A stretch of DNA of 64,000 nucleotides from Pedobacter sp. KBS0701 (GTDB lineage: Bacteria; Bacteroidota; Bacteroidia; Sphingobacteriales; Sphingobacteriaceae): positions 4,836,001-4,900,000 of the forward strand of contig NZ_CP042171.1 of assembly GCF_005938645.2 (NCBI RefSeq), in the 5' to 3' direction. Shown here piece after piece: positions 48,601 to 56,492 of this stretch. Position 1 is the stretch's first letter. Each line of letters begins with the position of its first letter. The translations under genes and the position numbers were made by a program. Under the pieces are notes generated by a model. The model was not told the origin of the DNA and searched no databases. It saw nothing but the letters and a program-made list of their open reading frames with translations.

Positions 48601-48763
48601 TTATTGGAGAAATAGTTTTAAAAGGAGTTGTAGCAGATAACCCTGAGTTAGTATCATTACCATCGGTGCTGCTTATGTAATACGTAGATGAATCCATTGC
48701 TTTAATTAAATTAAAATTCTTGGCACCATGTATGTTGGTTACCTGGAATACCGTTATTTGCAA
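45650..48763 (-). CDS. Large beta-helix / tail-spike-like protein with disrupted N-terminus
   Basis: This 1,037-residue protein opens, after about 25 residues, with YYISSTDGNDTNSGLSATTP, the entry of many pectate-lyase-like parallel beta helices. Asn-rich rungs follow to about residue 400 (FENIIFRHNRTKKAEQAFEL, DQVEIYNNTFDRAANGLYFW). The C-terminal third is different: it has VVYQRVYWFGTWRPWLKML, a pattern seen in phage tail-fibre 'knob' segments, and repeated beta-rich modules. It may bind or cut the polysaccharide made here. The start used is a TTG at 48763 (ATG alternative 48697). Hydrophobic residues like a signal peptide continue upstream in frame without any ATG. Confidence 0.7.
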   Translation of the reverse strand: MQITVFQVTNIHGAKNFNLIKAMDSSTYYISSTDGNDTNSGLSATTPFKTISPINVLASSGVLSGSDTILFKREDVFPGMVLNWNTNSYTENIQIATYGNGNKPLFDMYKYINSDSWILHSTNIWKVDLSDNTKFTGWTANNSGNVGFLKVNDEIFGMKKKLLGDLSSQWDFWDDVTTVYVFSVSNPGVINGSGTTEIAISVRGTSSIALMRNADVYDIAIIGHGAHAISAASTFRNLSYNHLDIREIGGSTLTSFTPNPTVRYGNGIELNGGGKDAIVQGCYFENIYDVAMTCQEDNIGVQGFENIIFRHNRTKKAEQAFELYTHNENSFFRNIKFHDNICEESGYGPLHFGHQSGFGYPQFLGVHILLQDSYVDMDQVEIYNNTFDRAANGLYFWLKTNPLAQKKFVNSHSNDIYLYAGQKIQSVNETWKIEDHQQFVLDTGLEVDSNFYVIPQDISGVVEILREQIAQGSKVTTVGDSLRDVLSLAYNALIKSDKNTKRLDRLPIASDNLKVATTSFGNATDTDNWTRISEITLQQVAYRDFSLTLGFNTASGDMQSAKVTFSVKQSSSVIISPATMAIDVETIGGFARTQFLTEDGFKITNDGFGTSFNIYIKRSNNFSSINVFELGKYIPAGTIKYFSNQPWLSIEPSAIYNHKSAIKDKPVYNAQATSTATPGVVVRRDNSGGILQSSLLLQNLPNGWNDARTANIVYQAVGITITGEPLLNFNGLCEYLGDSNKGIQSAYDSSGTVVYQRVYWFGTWRPWLKMLNLSSDLKGQNIVNIYRTASDSDYSIMDYNSYHLLPAITADRTLGLPPTYQAKSITIFNTNNTIFKWITSIRIIDNNGVQFLELPSRSVITLVSTNDNTLWRISNVYTGNNSTIKYNHISTTYTLMPALQNEMLVMDGLADYTVSIARDVKTPAGVVKIFKNVGDYIITILLEPGVMINDSNTIIKVFPNQELVIISQSESTWKITSGPQTIKVNNTTDTVNKSFLNTTYPYSRYGLNTRVIYSAQLFAYERISPIDWTIMPINLLT

Positions 48764-48961
48764 TTGGCAAATAACCAGTATATAGAATTTAAATATATAA
48801 AAACCGGGGTTTAAATACTATAGAACTGTTACTTTTATTTGAGAGTCTCATTCAATTGGCTGGATTATAAGATAGAAATATAGAACTGTTTTGATGACTC
48901 TGATTTTAACCTAAAGGTACTAATAGAAGTAAATATACGTCGTATTGCGCTTACAAAAATA

Positions 48962-49235
48962 AGGTCTATAGCCTTCTATGAACCGGAGTTCACCGGCATC
49001 AGTAGGGGCAAGAAACATAAGAAATATAAGTTTGGGAGAAAAGCTAAGTTTATGGGGACTTTACCAAAAAATCCGCAATCGAACCTAAAATCGGGTATTT
49101 GAAAGCAGACCACCGCCTAAGCCTTAACTTTTACAAAGGTATAAATGAGAACATCAACGTAAGGCTGGCTGCTGCAATGAATTTAAAAGGATGATGAATA
49201 TCCGGAAAGACAACATTCTGGCTCTTATTTCATAG
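48962..49235 (+). pseudogene. Remnant of an IS5-like transposase, C-terminal part, frameshifted
   Basis: Three successive reading frames on the plus strand give FYEPEFTGISRGKKHKKYKF, then IEPKIGYLKADHRLSLNFYK followed by GINENINVRLAAAMNLK, then MMNIRKDN. This order (KGK...K.HKKYKFG, IGYLKADHRL, LAAA.N) is that of the catalytic end of IS5-group DDE transposases. At least two frame changes and loss of the N-terminal part show it is dead. The surrounding gap (48764-49681) has no intact gene. Whether the terminal repeats survive is not visible. Confidence 0.65.
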
Positions 49236-49369
49236 CTCATCCAACCTATTGCAGAACTTACGACAAAAACGAAATCCCATACTACCCGCGTTCAATCACT
49301 TATTAAGCAACGACTAATCAAATAATACTAAAACTTTTTAGTTAAATGCTAAGTGGGACTGTAGCAGTT

Positions 49370-49527
49370 TCACCTAAATACCCGGAAGACGGAATGTGAG
49401 TCCAATTCCGCATCCATCTCCTCACAATCCAACAACACTTTCACAATTTCAGCGTCCAGATGATTCAACTTTAGCCGGCCACGATCTGGCGAATAATGAT
49501 AAGGGTGTTCCGAAGTCTTAAGTATTT
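49370..49527 (-). pseudogene. Short coding-like fragment of unknown origin
   Basis: The minus strand has a 51-codon open frame without an ATG that reads LKTSEHPYHYSPDRGRLKLN and then HLDAEIVKVLLDCEEMDAEL. The composition is protein-like with acidic helices. It lies next to the dead transposase, so it may be a remnant of a neighbouring reading frame. The family is not recognised. Confidence 0.25.
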
Positions 49528-49681
49528 AATCTATATTCACTCAAATACATTAGAATAGATATAAATGATTAGCTTCTTTCGATTAACATTTATTCCTACC
49601 GACTAATTTTAAGCCTTTAAGTTAGCGCGATCGTCATGAGGCTGTATCAAATTAAGATCTGGCATTTAAGGCCAGAATTTT

Positions 49682-49727
49682 ATTTCGTTTCACTTCATCC
49701 GATCGCTATCGGATGAAGCAGCGAAAT
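49682..49727 (-). terminator. Long hairpin after the second priming transferase gene
   Basis: An outer ATTTCG / CGAAAT pair and an inner perfect 11-bp stem CTTCATCCGAT / ATCGGATGAAG (49693-49718) make a long stem 44 bases past the gene stop on the minus strand, followed by AAAATTC. It could terminate transcription or be a repeat-type element. Confidence 0.5.
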
Positions 49728-49770
49728 GGAGAAATCTTTGGACTATTTATTGAAAAATCAATTTAACTAA

Positions 49771-51162
49771 TCAATAAGCATTCTCTTCTCCTCTTAAGGC
49801 ATTAATTACCGTCATAAAAATAATTTTAACATCAAGCATAGCCGTCCAGTTTTCCAGATAAAAGATATCGAATTTGACCCTGTTCTCCATGGCATCGTCC
49901 TCCTTGGTTTCGCCCCTAAACCCATTAACCTGCGCCCAGCCAGTTATTCCTGGTTTTAAAAAGTGGCGAACCATAAACTGACTAATAATCTTCTTATATT
50001 CTTCAGTATGTTTCAGCATGTGCGGACGTGGGCCAACAACACTCATTGACCCGAAAAAGACATTAAAAAACTGGGGCATTTCATCCAGGCTTGTTTTACG
50101 CAGGAAGTGTCCAATTTTAGTAATTCGATCATCATCCTTAGTAGCCTGCTTGTGATCACTATCCTTATTGATTTTCATGCTCCTAAATTTCCAGCACCAA
50201 AATGGCTCATCATTCCTTCCGCTTCGGAGCTGCTTGAAGAGTACAGGGCCCGGACTTTGGAGTTTAATCAGGATGGCAATTATCGGATAGAGCCAGCTCA
50301 TTATAAATACAATAACAAAGGCACTAAAAATCACATCAAAAGCACGTTTCTTGAATCGGTTCCCCATGATCTCTAAAGGTTCATTCCGCAAGGTGATCAT
50401 CGGAAATTCACCACCCATATAGGATATCGTATAAGGGGCTGCCAACGCTCCGCCAATATCAGGCACAAACTTTAGCCTCACACACTGCTGATCCGCAACG
50501 GATACCAATCTGCTCACATCATTCATCCTATGCGGTGCTATCGCTACATAAATTTCTTTCACGCCAGACTCGACAGCTTTTCCCATTTTCTCTGAGATCC
50601 TGTCATTACCATCCATCGAATCATAGATATCATCATCATCGCCAACAAATCCAAAAAAGTCTAAACTTCTTTGCTTATGAATATAGTCTGACAATCTCGT
50701 AGCCGTTTCATTTGATCCCATTACAGCCACCTTTTTTGCTGCATTAAATTTGTTGATCACAACGTATTGAATAAACGTCCCAACAAATCTATTCAGGATA
50801 AATGCGCCGACCAGTAAAATATAAAAAACGATCAAAAAAGTTCTTGAAAATTCATATTCTGCAGAAAACAATAAGTACGACAGGTATAAAACAAAGTGCA
50901 GGGCCAGCGTACGATAGGTACCCCTGTAGATCCGCTCAAGTTTTCTGGCCCCATAAGAGGAGTAAAGCCCAAAGATTGCAGATCCGAAGAGCCAAATCAA
51001 ATTGCAGACAACCACATGGTGCCGATCGATTTCATTGTGCATGTTTTTACCTAAAAGAGGTGTTAAATAATAGGTAGAAAAATACACCACATTAAGCATA
51101 ATTAAGTCCGTAACCGGCAAAATATACTTTAGCAGATATAAGTATCTCGTTGGGGAGTTCAT
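49771..51162 (-). CDS. Polyprenyl glycosylphosphotransferase, WcaJ/WbaP-like (second priming enzyme)
   Basis: The 463-residue protein has four N-terminal membrane helices (within residues 12-128), a soluble CoA-binding-like region (KKVAVMGSNETATRL), then a membrane helix and the catalytic sugar transferase domain. Motifs include KRAFDVIFSAF, FWCWKFRSMKIN, RITKIGHFLRKTSLDEMPQ, VGPRPHM and PGITGWAQVNGFRGE. It transfers hexose-1-phosphate from a UDP-sugar to undecaprenyl phosphate on the cytosolic face, starting a repeat unit. Unlike the pseudo-receiver transferase at 34314-35516, it has the complete classical membrane bundle. UDP-glucose dehydrogenase is encoded just upstream on the same strand. 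Confidence 0.93.
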   Translation of the reverse strand: MNSPTRYLYLLKYILPVTDLIMLNVVYFSTYYLTPLLGKNMHNEIDRHHVVVCNLIWLFGSAIFGLYSSYGARKLERIYRGTYRTLALHFVLYLSYLLFSAEYEFSRTFLIVFYILLVGAFILNRFVGTFIQYVVINKFNAAKKVAVMGSNETATRLSDYIHKQRSLDFFGFVGDDDDIYDSMDGNDRISEKMGKAVESGVKEIYVAIAPHRMNDVSRLVSVADQQCVRLKFVPDIGGALAAPYTISYMGGEFPMITLRNEPLEIMGNRFKKRAFDVIFSAFVIVFIMSWLYPIIAILIKLQSPGPVLFKQLRSGRNDEPFWCWKFRSMKINKDSDHKQATKDDDRITKIGHFLRKTSLDEMPQFFNVFFGSMSVVGPRPHMLKHTEEYKKIISQFMVRHFLKPGITGWAQVNGFRGETKEDDAMENRVKFDIFYLENWTAMLDVKIIFMTVINALRGEENAY

Positions 51163-51323
51163 ACTTAAATAATGAGATTAGACGAAATCAAATTTAAACA
51201 AATGTTTTGGAACTAAGCGCTATCAGGCGTAAAAAGTAATTGATATTTGTAATGAATGTTTATAAAACTAAAAATTAAGGTAAAAGATTTAGCTAACGGC
51301 CCATTAATCGTTATTAATAGCTA

Positions 51324-52718
51324 TTATACCCCAATTCCGTTTACCTGAAAACCTATTTCTTTAAGCAGTTTATGATCTAAAACATTTCTACCGTCGAAAA
51401 TTTTTGCCGGTTTGAGCATTTTTGAATAAATTTTGTGCCAATCATAGTCCTTAAATTCATCCCACTCCGTCAAAACAGCTATGGCGTGAGCACCATCACA
51501 GGCCTCATAAGGATCTTCAAACACACTTACCCCGCTTGTATTTGATTCAACAGACCTGGTTTCTAAATATTGCAGATCATGGTATATCTGATCTCTTTGT
51601 ACTTTAGGATCGTAAACCTGAATATATGCCTGTTCGTTCAACAACTCATCAGCTACATATATAGCGGCAGATTCCCGTGTATCATTAGTATCTTTTTTAA
51701 ATGCCCAGCCCAGGAAAGCAATTTTTTTACCGGAAACCGTATTGTACAGGCTCTTCACTATATTTAAGGCAAAACGCTTTCTTTGGTGGTTGTTCATAAT
51801 GATCACCTGTTCCCAATAATCAGCCACTTCCTGCAAACCAAAGGACCTGGAAATATAAACCAGATTTAAGATGTCTTTTTGAAAACATGACCCTCCAAAA
51901 CCTACCGATGCCTTTAAAAACTTCGGTCCTATACGGCTATCTGTACCAATAGCACGTGATACTTCATTGATATTAGCCTCCGTTTTTTCACATAGTTCAG
52001 ATATGGCATTTATAGAGGATATTCTTTGCGCCAAAAATGCATTGGCTACCAATTTAGAAAGTTCCGATGACCAAACGTTTGTGGTGAGGATCCGTTCCCT
52101 GGGAATCCAATTCGCATATACATCTACAAGGGCTGCAATGGCATCCTGGCCTTCTTCAGAGTCGTCGCCACCGATCAGTACACGATCCGGAGCCAATAAG
52201 TCTTCCACGGCAGTACCTTCAGCCAGAAATTCCGGATTAGATAAGACCTGAAATTTAACCCCGCTGCCTGTGTTATGCAGAATATCACGTACCGCTTCTG
52301 CAGTACGAACCGGCAAAGTTGATTTTTCTACGATGATTTTGTCAGAAGTGGATACCCGCGCGATTTGTCTGGCACAAAGTTCTATCCATTTTAAATCAGC
52401 ACCCATTCCCTTACCAGAACCATAGGTTTTGGTTGGCGTATTTACGGATATAAAAATCATCTCTGCCTCAGCAATGGCCTGATCTACATCTGTCGAAAAA
52501 AACAGGTTTCTGCCCCTGGCTTCCGCAACCACATCACTTAACCCTGGCTCGTAAACGGGGATATTATTAACATCAGGATCGTTCCAGGCGGCGATACGCG
52601 CCTCATTCAAATCCACGATTGTAACTTTAATATCCGGGCACTGTTTTGCTACCACGGCCATAGTAGGACCGCCAACATATCCTGCACCAATGCAACAAAT
52701 GTTTGTAATTTTTGTCAT
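51324..52718 (-). CDS. ugd: UDP-glucose 6-dehydrogenase, eukaryote-like type
   Basis: The 464-residue enzyme oxidises UDP-glucose to UDP-glucuronate with NAD+. The Rossmann motif ICCIGAGYVGGPTMAVVA opens it, and the catalytic Cys278 is in GFGGSCFQKD. The sequence and length follow the animal type (VPVYEPGL-like segment, FISVNTPTKTYGSGKGMGAD, RILTTNVWSSELSKLVANAF) rather than the shorter E. coli form of about 390 residues. It would supply glucuronate for the acidic polysaccharide. It lies 161 bases upstream of the priming transferase gene. Confidence 0.95.
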   Translation of the reverse strand: MTKITNICCIGAGYVGGPTMAVVAKQCPDIKVTIVDLNEARIAAWNDPDVNNIPVYEPGLSDVVAEARGRNLFFSTDVDQAIAEAEMIFISVNTPTKTYGSGKGMGADLKWIELCARQIARVSTSDKIIVEKSTLPVRTAEAVRDILHNTGSGVKFQVLSNPEFLAEGTAVEDLLAPDRVLIGGDDSEEGQDAIAALVDVYANWIPRERILTTNVWSSELSKLVANAFLAQRISSINAISELCEKTEANINEVSRAIGTDSRIGPKFLKASVGFGGSCFQKDILNLVYISRSFGLQEVADYWEQVIIMNNHQRKRFALNIVKSLYNTVSGKKIAFLGWAFKKDTNDTRESAAIYVADELLNEQAYIQVYDPKVQRDQIYHDLQYLETRSVESNTSGVSVFEDPYEACDGAHAIAVLTEWDEFKDYDWHKIYSKMLKPAKIFDGRNVLDHKLLKEIGFQVNGIGV

Positions 52719-52973
52719 TTAATAAGTTATTAGATTTCGAGTAGGGATTTATTAATTACTATCGTAAAGGTAATTCTTTTTCAATCTTAAATAATTTTTT
52801 TTTAAAAAAACTTAGTGTAAAATATACACCATGCAAAATTTCAAATAGAAATGAATATATTTACAGCAAATAAATTTTTATTAACAAATTCAAAATTGAT
52901 ACTGGTCTAAACACCTTGGTAATAGAAAAAGTATATCCTTACAAACACAAAAACTCTCAATAAAAACAAATTA

Positions 52974-54086
52974 ATGAAAAAAGCCCTTATTACCGGAATA
53001 ACAGGTCAGGACGGATCTTATTTAGCTGATTTATTACTTAAAAAAGGCTATGAAGTACACGGAATTAAACGTCGCAGCTCATTGTTCAATACCGACAGGA
53101 TCGATCACTTGTATCAAGATCCACACGAAAGCAATGTACGTTTTATTTTGCATTACGGAGATTTAAGTGATTCGACAAACCTGATTCGCATAATTCAACA
53201 GGTTCAGCCAGACGAAATCTACAATCTGGGTGCAATGAGTCACGTACAGGTAAGTTTCGAAACCCCGGAGTATACTGCAAATGCAGACGGAATTGGTACC
53301 TTAAGAATTCTTGAAGCGATCCGCATCTTAGGATTAGTGGAGAAGACTAAAGTGTACCAAGCCTCTACCTCCGAACTGTACGGATTAGTTCAGGCTGTGC
53401 CACAATCTGAAACGACCCCATTTTATCCCCGCTCTCCTTATGCAGTGGCAAAAATGTATGCTTATTGGATTACTGTAAATTATAGAGAGGCTTATGGAAT
53501 GTTTGCCTGTAATGGTATTTTATTCAATCATGAAAGTCCTTTACGCGGCGAAACCTTTGTAACCAGGAAAATTACGCGCGGCACAGCAAAAATTGCATTA
53601 GGTATGCAAGACAAACTGCACTTAGGAAATTTGGATGCAAGAAGAGACTGGGGTCATGCAAAAGATTATGTAGAGGCCATGTGGCTAATCCTGCAACAAG
53701 AAAAACCAGAAGATTTCGTGATCGCAACAGGGGTGACTACTACCGTAAGAGACTTTATCAAGATGGCCTTTAACGAGGTTGGAATTACGGTAGAATTCAA
53801 GGGTGAAGGCGTAGATGAAAAAGGTTATGTAGTTGCCTGCAACAACCAGGAGTTCCAGGTAGAAATTGGCAAAGAAGTGGTAGCGGTAGATCCGCGTTAT
53901 TTCCGACCGACAGAAGTTGAATTATTAATCGGCGATCCGGCTAAATGTAAAGAAAAACTAAATTGGTCTCCTAAATATGATCTTGCCGGGTTAGTAAATG
54001 ATATGATGACATCCGATGTTCAGCATTTCCAGAAAGAAAGAATGCTGAAAGAAGCAGGTTATTCAGTTAAAAATCAATTCGAATAA
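52974..54086 (+). CDS. gmd: GDP-mannose 4,6-dehydratase
   Basis: The 370-residue short-chain dehydrogenase has the NADP motif GITGQDGSYLADLLL, followed by HGIKRRSSLFNTDRIDHLY, both characteristic of Gmd. The catalytic YAVAK and the preceding STSELYG carry the Ser-Tyr-Lys set. It converts GDP-mannose to GDP-4-keto-6-deoxymannose, the first of two steps to GDP-L-fucose. It begins a plus-strand three-gene operon with fcl (one base gap) and manC. Confidence 0.97.
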   Translation: MKKALITGITGQDGSYLADLLLKKGYEVHGIKRRSSLFNTDRIDHLYQDPHESNVRFILHYGDLSDSTNLIRIIQQVQPDEIYNLGAMSHVQVSFETPEYTANADGIGTLRILEAIRILGLVEKTKVYQASTSELYGLVQAVPQSETTPFYPRSPYAVAKMYAYWITVNYREAYGMFACNGILFNHESPLRGETFVTRKITRGTAKIALGMQDKLHLGNLDARRDWGHAKDYVEAMWLILQQEKPEDFVIATGVTTTVRDFIKMAFNEVGITVEFKGEGVDEKGYVVACNNQEFQVEIGKEVVAVDPRYFRPTEVELLIGDPAKCKEKLNWSPKYDLAGLVNDMMTSDVQHFQKERMLKEAGYSVKNQFE

Positions 54087-54087
54087 A

Positions 54088-55020
54088 ATGGATCAATCTG
54101 CTAAGGTTTATGTTGCCGGACACAATGGAATGGTAGGTTCTGCAATTGTAAGAAAATTAAAAGCTGAAGGGTTTAGCAATGTTATTTTTCGATCCTCAAA
54201 GGAATTGGATTTAAGAAATCAGAAAGCAGTTGCTGATTTTTTTGAAACGGAGAAACCGCAATATGTTTTTCTAGCTGCAGCTAAAGTTGGGGGAATATTA
54301 GCGAACAACACCTATCGTGCCGACTTCCTGTACGAAAATCTCATGATCCAGAATAATGTTATCCACTCGGCATACTTAAATAAAGTAACTAAGTTGATGT
54401 TTTTAGGTTCATCTTGCATCTATCCCAAAATGGCACCGCAACCGCTTAAAGAAGATTATCTTTTAACCGGCGAATTAGAACCGACGAACGAACCCTATGC
54501 CATAGCTAAAATTGCAGGGATTAAGTTATGTGACGCATATCGCGCGCAATATGGTTGTAATTATATCTCAGTGATGCCAACTAATCTTTACGGACCTAAT
54601 GATAATTATGACTTAAACAATTCACATGTTTTACCGGCGCTGATTCGCAAAGTAATTTCAGCAAAAAACAATAACGAGACAAGTGTAACGATATGGGGCA
54701 CTGGTACACCCAGAAGAGAATTTCTGCACGTAGATGATTTAGCTGACGCCTGCTTTTTTCTGATGCAAACGTATGATGAACCTGGATTGGTAAATATCGG
54801 CGTAGGGGAAGACGTTACCATTTTAGAACTCGCACAATTAATCGCCGATGTGGTTGGCTATTCAGGTGAAATCGTTACAGACCAAACTAAACCGGATGGA
54901 ACACCCCGGAAACTAATGGATGTACAAAAACTGAATGAAAAGGGCTGGAGGGCTAAAATATCTTTAGCATCGGGAATCAGAAATGTCTATAATGAGGTAA
55001 AAGACTTAAACTGGAATTAA
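54088..55020 (+). CDS. fcl: GDP-L-fucose synthase
   Basis: This 310-residue epimerase/reductase carries GHNGMVGSAIVRKL, SSCIYPKMAPQPLKEDYLLT and EPYAIAKIAGIKLC. These are the signatures of Fcl/WcaG, which converts the Gmd product to GDP-L-fucose using NADPH. The later HVDDLADACFFLM and the NIGVGEDVTILELA region complete the fold. It starts one base after gmd and ends four bases before manC. Confidence 0.97.
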   Translation: MDQSAKVYVAGHNGMVGSAIVRKLKAEGFSNVIFRSSKELDLRNQKAVADFFETEKPQYVFLAAAKVGGILANNTYRADFLYENLMIQNNVIHSAYLNKVTKLMFLGSSCIYPKMAPQPLKEDYLLTGELEPTNEPYAIAKIAGIKLCDAYRAQYGCNYISVMPTNLYGPNDNYDLNNSHVLPALIRKVISAKNNNETSVTIWGTGTPRREFLHVDDLADACFFLMQTYDEPGLVNIGVGEDVTILELAQLIADVVGYSGEIVTDQTKPDGTPRKLMDVQKLNEKGWRAKISLASGIRNVYNEVKDLNWN

Positions 55021-55024
55021 CGCA

Positions 55025-56104
55025 GTGGATAAAAATAATTTTGTACTAATAATGGCAGGCGGTGTTGGAAGCCGTTTTTGGCCGAAGAGCCGTAATGACT
55101 TTCCTAAACAATTTCTGGATATCTTAGGCATTGGAAAGTCTTTGTTACAATTAACCTACGAACGCTTTCTTAAACTTTGTCCTGCAGAGAACATTTTCAT
55201 TGTTACCAATAGTCAATATCAGGATATTATTTTGAAACAGTTAGAAGGAATAAGCCCAGACCAGATTATCTGTGAACCGAGCCGTAATAATACCGCACCT
55301 TGCATTGCTTATGCCTCCTTCAAGGTCAATGCAATGAATCCCAATGCAAATGTTGTGGTAGCACCTTCTGATCATTTCATTTTATATGAAGATATCTTTA
55401 TAGAAAAAATAAAGCAGGCTTTAACTTTCACTAGTCAAAATGAAGCGCTGGTCACACTAGGCATAACACCAACCAGACCAGATACCGGCTATGGGTATAT
55501 CAAATATCAGATCCCTGAAACAGATGGTGTTCATAAGGTTACCGAATTCAAAGAAAAGCCATCCGCAATCAAGGCTCAAGAATTTTTAGCTGAAGGAAAT
55601 TATGTGTGGAATGCTGGTATATTTATCTGGAGAGTGAGCACGATTTTGAAAGCCCTTGAGCAGTATTCTGCTGAGATCTATAATATATTCCAATCGGGTA
55701 ACGACATTTACAATACGGTAAATGAGCGTGAATTTATAGATACCAACTATCCAAATTGCCCGAACATTTCTATTGACTATGCGATTATGGAACAGGCAGA
55801 AAATGTTTACACTATACCATCAGAATTTGGATGGTCTGATTTAGGTACATGGGCCTCACTTTACGAGGCGGCTAACAAAAATGAGGAAAACAATGTAATA
55901 GCCGCAAGGCAAATTGATGTTAAGGAGACAACTAACAGTATTATCCACATTAACGGAGAGAAATTGGCAGTAATTAGAGGGCTGGATAATTTCATTGTTG
56001 TTGATGAAGGCAATGCGTTATTAATTTATCCAAAATCGAATGAACAGGAGATCAAAGAAGTGGTTAAGAACTTAGGCGTAATTCACGGCGACCGCTTCAA
56101 TTGA
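55025..56104 (+). CDS. manC: Mannose-1-phosphate guanylyltransferase
   Basis: The 359-residue enzyme makes GDP-mannose, the substrate of gmd upstream. It has the nucleotidyltransferase loop MAGGVGSRFWPKSRNDFPKQ and the pattern FKEKPSAIKAQEFLAEGNYV, plus WNAGIFIWRV. It ends without the C-terminal phosphomannose isomerase domain present in longer ManC proteins, so isomerisation must come from another gene. The start is a GTG at 55025; no ATG lies upstream, and the first strand begins six residues later. A strong terminator follows about 115 bases downstream. Confidence 0.95.
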   Translation: MDKNNFVLIMAGGVGSRFWPKSRNDFPKQFLDILGIGKSLLQLTYERFLKLCPAENIFIVTNSQYQDIILKQLEGISPDQIICEPSRNNTAPCIAYASFKVNAMNPNANVVVAPSDHFILYEDIFIEKIKQALTFTSQNEALVTLGITPTRPDTGYGYIKYQIPETDGVHKVTEFKEKPSAIKAQEFLAEGNYVWNAGIFIWRVSTILKALEQYSAEIYNIFQSGNDIYNTVNEREFIDTNYPNCPNISIDYAIMEQAENVYTIPSEFGWSDLGTWASLYEAANKNEENNVIAARQIDVKETTNSIIHINGEKLAVIRGLDNFIVVDEGNALLIYPKSNEQEIKEVVKNLGVIHGDRFN

Positions 56105-56492
56105 GATAGATAATGTTATTTAGCGTAAAAAAATCTACTTACTTAAGTTATTAACGCCATTTACCCGAAACATCTATCAGTTCTAACCTTCATGCCAAAT
56201 TATGGCAGCATCAGCAATAAAAAAGAGCAAGTCTACAATTAGACTTGCTCTTTTTACTTAACCACATTGCCCTAGTGAACACTTTCAATCAGTTTAGGCG
56301 AAGGTATTGCTGTACCAAGTCTAGGGCTCAATTTCAGCTGATGTATGCTGCTATGAAATTAGTTATCATTAATAAAAGAACAACTAAAATCAGCGAGAAC
56401 AGCTATTCAATTCAATTGCAGTAATACATTTTACATTGGTATGCTTAGTATCTCAACATCTATGGCCGAACGGGAATTGAAAAACGTATCAG
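56105..56492. other. Gap between convergent gene clusters
   Basis: No gene is visible in this 388-base stretch apart from the terminator at 56220-56256. Confidence 0.5.
56220..56256 (+). terminator. Intrinsic terminator of gmd-fcl-manC
   Basis: AAAAAGAGCAAGTCTA and TAGACTTGCTCTTTTT are perfect 16-base arms around the four-base loop CAAT, with A- and T-runs on both sides. This suits termination in both directions between convergent clusters. Confidence 0.9.
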
